Source: Anaerolineales bacterium UBA3940 (GTDB lineage: Bacteria > Chloroflexota > Anaerolineae > Aggregatilineales > UBA3940). From it: a stretch of DNA of 8,592 nt. Made by a program: the position numbers and the translations under genes. Shown in pieces: positions 6,850-8,592 of the stretch. Numbering within the stretch: position 1 is the first letter of the stretch; each line of letters opens with the position of its first letter. The stretch lies in assembly GCA_002385675.1 (NCBI GenBank), contig DGDY01000081.1, forward strand, positions 1-8,592, written 5' to 3'. Under the pieces are notes generated by a model that made no database searches, had not been told where the DNA came from, and was given only the letters and a program-made list of their open reading frames with translations.

Positions 6850-6872
6850 TCACACATTACTCACATTTGTGA
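6850..6872. promoter_or_regulatory. TCACA direct repeat at 11-bp spacing with an inverted third copy
   Basis: TCACA occurs at 6850-6854 and 6861-6865, exactly 11 bp apart, and its reverse complement TGTGA follows at 6868-6872, forming TCACA-TT-TGTGA. The direct-repeat part has the spacing of OmpR/PhoB-class binding sites. It lies about 40-60 bp upstream of the predicted start from the TATGAT box at 6815-6820. It could serve the dehydrogenase operon, the acylase gene, or both. An imperfect palindrome centred on CG follows (TGAAAACGTTCGCA, about 6870-6883), reminiscent of LacI-family operators; that part is weak. Confidence 0.35.
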
Positions 6873-6959
6873 AAACGTTCGCAGGAGGGGGAGGTGCAGT
6901 CCCAGCGATGCTTACGCAGGTGTCAGGCGGGCCAACGAACAAGCGGTTTCAAGTTAGCC

Positions 6960-7007
6960 GATAACAGCCCAAAGGGCTAGTTATCCGTCACGAGAAACGC
7001 CTACAAT
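6960..7007 (+). promoter_or_regulatory. Interrupted palindrome overlapping a candidate promoter for the acylase gene
   Basis: GATAAC-AGCCC (6960-6970) pairs with GGGCT-A-GTTATC (6974-6985) around AAA, giving 11 bp with one bulged A. A good -10 box, TACAAT, lies at 7002-7007. Its -35 position (about 6979-6984) falls inside the right arm of the palindrome and has no consensus sequence. The palindrome could therefore be an operator or activator site. It has no T tract and is unlikely to be a terminator. The rest of 6667-7079 holds no gene that I can support. Confidence 0.35.
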
Positions 7008-7079
7008 AAAAGGTAGGGTTGTATTGCAGATAGTAGTACGGGTTTTTCGATCTACTGGTATCCCACTGGAGCAGTAAAA

Positions 7080-8592
7080 ATGAATCTACCCCGTTTGCTC
7101 ATGCGGCTTGCGCTCGGCGAGCGCCTGCCGACCGTCTCCGGTGAGATAGCCGTCCCCGGCCTAGATGCGCCCGTCACCATCCGCCGTGACCGCTACGGCG
7201 TGCCGCACATCACCGCCGAGACGGAGCACGACGCCTGGTATGCGCTCGGCTTCTGCCAGGGGCAGGACCGCGCCTTCCAGCTTGAGATGGTCATGCGCCT
7301 CGCGCGGGGCACGGTGGCAGAGCTAACAGGCCGCGCGGGCCTCGACCTCGACCGCCTCTCGCGCCGCATCGGCTTCCGCCGCTCCGCCGAGCGGCAGCTT
7401 CCCCGCCTCGACCCTGACGCCCGCGCCATTCTCGACGCCTTCGCGCAGGGGGTCACGATGGGCGCAACGCGCGGTGCAGAGAAGCCCGCGCACGAGTACG
7501 CACTGCTCCGCGCCGAGCCGACGCGCTACGAGGCGGCAGACGTGCTCGCGCTGATGAAGTACCTCTCGCTGTCGCTCTCCCCCTGGGCGATCAAGATCGC
7601 CCGGCTGATCATGTGCTGCTATGACGGGCCGCAGGCTGTACAGGCCACCTCTAACAGCTACCCGGACTGGCAGCCGGTCACCGCGCCGGTCGGGGCGACG
7701 GCGGGCCTGCCAGCCACCCGCCTCACGGATGATCTCTCGCTGCTGACCGGCATCATCAGCAACTGGGGTGGCGCGTCCAACAACTGGGCCATCGCCCCGT
7801 CGCGCACGCGCACCGGGCGACCCCTCATCGCCAACGACCCGCACCTCGCCCCGATGATCCCGTCGCCCTGGTATCTGTCGCACATCCGCACGCCGGAGTG
7901 GGAGGCAGCGGGCGCGTCGCTCATCGGCACCCCGGCGATTGTGATCGGCCACAGCGAGGTCGCCGCGTGGGGCGTCACCGCCGGGATGGTGGACGACGTG
8001 GAGGTCTACCTGGAGGAGATCGGCCCGGACGGGCGCAGTGTGCGCGAGGGCGACGGCTTCGTGCCGTGCCGCGTGCGGCAAGAGTTCATCAAAGTACGCG
8101 GGCAACCGCCGGTCGAGGAGGAGGTGCTCGAGACACCGCGCGGGCCGATTGTCGGCCCGGCGCTCGACCAGGACTTCGAGGCGATCTCGCTGTGCGCGAC
8201 GTGGCTGGAGGCCAAGCCGGTGTGGGGCTTCCTGCGGGCGCACCGGGCGCGGAGCTTCGAGGAGTTTCGCGAGGCGTTCGCCCAGTGGCCGCTCACCGCG
8301 CAGAACGTCGTCTACGCCGACACGCAGGGCACCATCGGCTGGCAGCTTGTCGGCGAGGTGCAGCAACGGCGGGGCACGTGGGGCACGCTCCCGGTGACGG
8401 GCTGGGAGCCGACCGTGTGCTGGCAGGGCGAGGTCGTCCCCTTTGAGGACATGCCGCACATCGCCAACCCGGAGCAGGGCTACATCGCCACAGCCAACAA
8501 CAAGCCCATTCAGGATGGCAACGGGCCGTTCCTGGGCGACAACTGGCTGGACGGCTACCGCGTAAAGCGCATCAACCAGCTCCTGTCTCTTA
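7080..8592 (+). CDS. Penicillin acylase (peptidase S45, Ntn-hydrolase) family protein, 3' end missing
   Basis: The frame is open from the ATG at 7080 to the window edge (504 residues). S45 enzymes are made as one chain that cuts itself into alpha and beta subunits, and they hydrolyse amide bonds of penicillins, acyl-homoserine lactones or related N-acyl compounds. Visible are VTIRRDRYGVPHITAET (32-48), the alpha-chain helix GFCQGQDRAFQLEMVMRLARG (57-77), and the self-cleavage site GGASNNWAIAPSRT (230-243) with S233 as expected nucleophile and new beta N-terminus. ANDPHL (251-256), GTPAIVIGHSEVAAWGVT (283-300), DVEVY (306-310), TPRGPIV (352-358) and ATANNKP (470-476) follow. Family members are usually 700-850 residues, so about 250-300 are missing. 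The N-terminus has no signal peptide, so it may stay in the cytoplasm, unlike many periplasmic relatives. GGAG at 7068-7071 lies 8 nt before the ATG. Substrate cannot be assigned. The last three codons are doubtful because they coincide with an adapter-like sequence. Confidence 0.9.
   Translation, partial: MNLPRLLMRLALGERLPTVSGEIAVPGLDAPVTIRRDRYGVPHITAETEHDAWYALGFCQGQDRAFQLEMVMRLARGTVAELTGRAGLDLDRLSRRIGFRRSAERQLPRLDPDARAILDAFAQGVTMGATRGAEKPAHEYALLRAEPTRYEAADVLALMKYLSLSLSPWAIKIARLIMCCYDGPQAVQATSNSYPDWQPVTAPVGATAGLPATRLTDDLSLLTGIISNWGGASNNWAIAPSRTRTGRPLIANDPHLAPMIPSPWYLSHIRTPEWEAAGASLIGTPAIVIGHSEVAAWGVTAGMVDDVEVYLEEIGPDGRSVREGDGFVPCRVRQEFIKVRGQPPVEEEVLETPRGPIVGPALDQDFEAISLCATWLEAKPVWGFLRAHRARSFEEFREAFAQWPLTAQNVVYADTQGTIGWQLVGEVQQRRGTWGTLPVTGWEPTVCWQGEVVPFEDMPHIANPEQGYIATANNKPIQDGNGPFLGDNWLDGYRVKRINQLLSL
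8583..8592. other. Possible residual Tn5/Nextera mosaic-end adapter at the right edge
   Basis: The final ten bases, CTGTCTCTTA, are identical to the first ten bases of the Tn5 mosaic end used in Nextera libraries, read in the direction expected at the 3' end of a fragment. If so, the window ends at a contig end and codons 502-504 of the acylase are artificial. A ten-base match by chance remains possible. Confidence 0.5.

Noticed and set aside
6931..6957. GGCCAAC...GTTAGCC inverted repeat considered as an integron attC site
   Set aside because: The ends do not satisfy RYYYAAC/GTTRRRY, and there are no integrase or cassette genes.
6908..6964. 18-codon open frame (MLTQVSGGPTNKRFQVSR) behind a purine-rich AGGAGGGGGAGG
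   Set aside because: The spacing to the ribosome-like sequence is 13 nt, the product has no features of an attenuation peptide, and there is no supporting terminator. It is too short to claim.
7323..8459. 378-codon open frame on the minus strand
   Set aside because: It is antisense to the S45 acylase, whose motifs are unmistakable. The product is rich in R, A, H and D in the way of GC-rich shadow frames.

Overview
The window is a GC-rich bacterial segment with seven protein-coding genes, the first and last cut by the window edges. Gene content suggests an environmental bacterium with a Chloroflexota-like make-up: an ASRT-family protein, a YtxH-type small membrane protein, a long divergent PRPP synthetase, and an acetoin/pyruvate-dehydrogenase-like E1-E2 operon. 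No marker gene fixes the taxon, so this placement is tentative. I see no tRNA, rRNA, CRISPR array, transposase or integrase.

Layout. Positions 1-318 (minus) encode most of an Anabaena-sensory-rhodopsin-transducer (ASRT) family protein with no opsin beside it. Positions 603-827 (plus) encode a 74-residue YtxH-type protein. It converges on a stand-alone response-regulator receiver domain at 906-1283 (minus), and the two share a strong hairpin terminator. A 590-bp divergent intergenic region (1284-1873) holds a minus-strand promoter candidate, a tandem 11-bp-spaced direct repeat next to a plus-strand -10, and a roughly 210-nt hairpin-rich leader. It precedes the PRPP synthetase gene (1874-3103, plus), which ends in an intrinsic terminator.

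Positions 6666 to 3242 (minus) are a tight three-gene operon in the order E1-alpha, E1-beta, E2 of a 2-oxoacid (pyruvate or acetoin) dehydrogenase complex. E1-alpha and E1-beta overlap by 8 nt, and the E2 ribosome-binding site is built into the E1-beta stop codon. The E2 has one lipoyl domain and two consecutive peripheral-subunit-binding domains, which is unusual. No E3 (dihydrolipoyl dehydrogenase) lies in the window. The leader of this operon can form two hairpins whose loops are perfectly complementary over 8 nt, and it also has a competing fold, so it is a candidate RNA switch.

A 413-bp intergenic region separates this operon from a divergent penicillin-acylase (S45, Ntn-hydrolase) family gene beginning at 7080, which runs off the right edge. 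The last ten bases match the start of the Tn5/Nextera mosaic end, so the right edge may be a contig end carrying untrimmed adapter.

How the genes fit together: the dehydrogenase operon and PRPP synthetase are central metabolism, feeding acetyl-CoA and nucleotide/amino-acid synthesis. The receiver domain, the ASRT protein and the acylase are accessory sensing or processing functions with no obvious link to each other. I do not see a clear new multi-gene system. The best leads are regulatory (the two structured leaders and the 11-bp-spaced repeats) and architectural (the tandem binding domains in E2).
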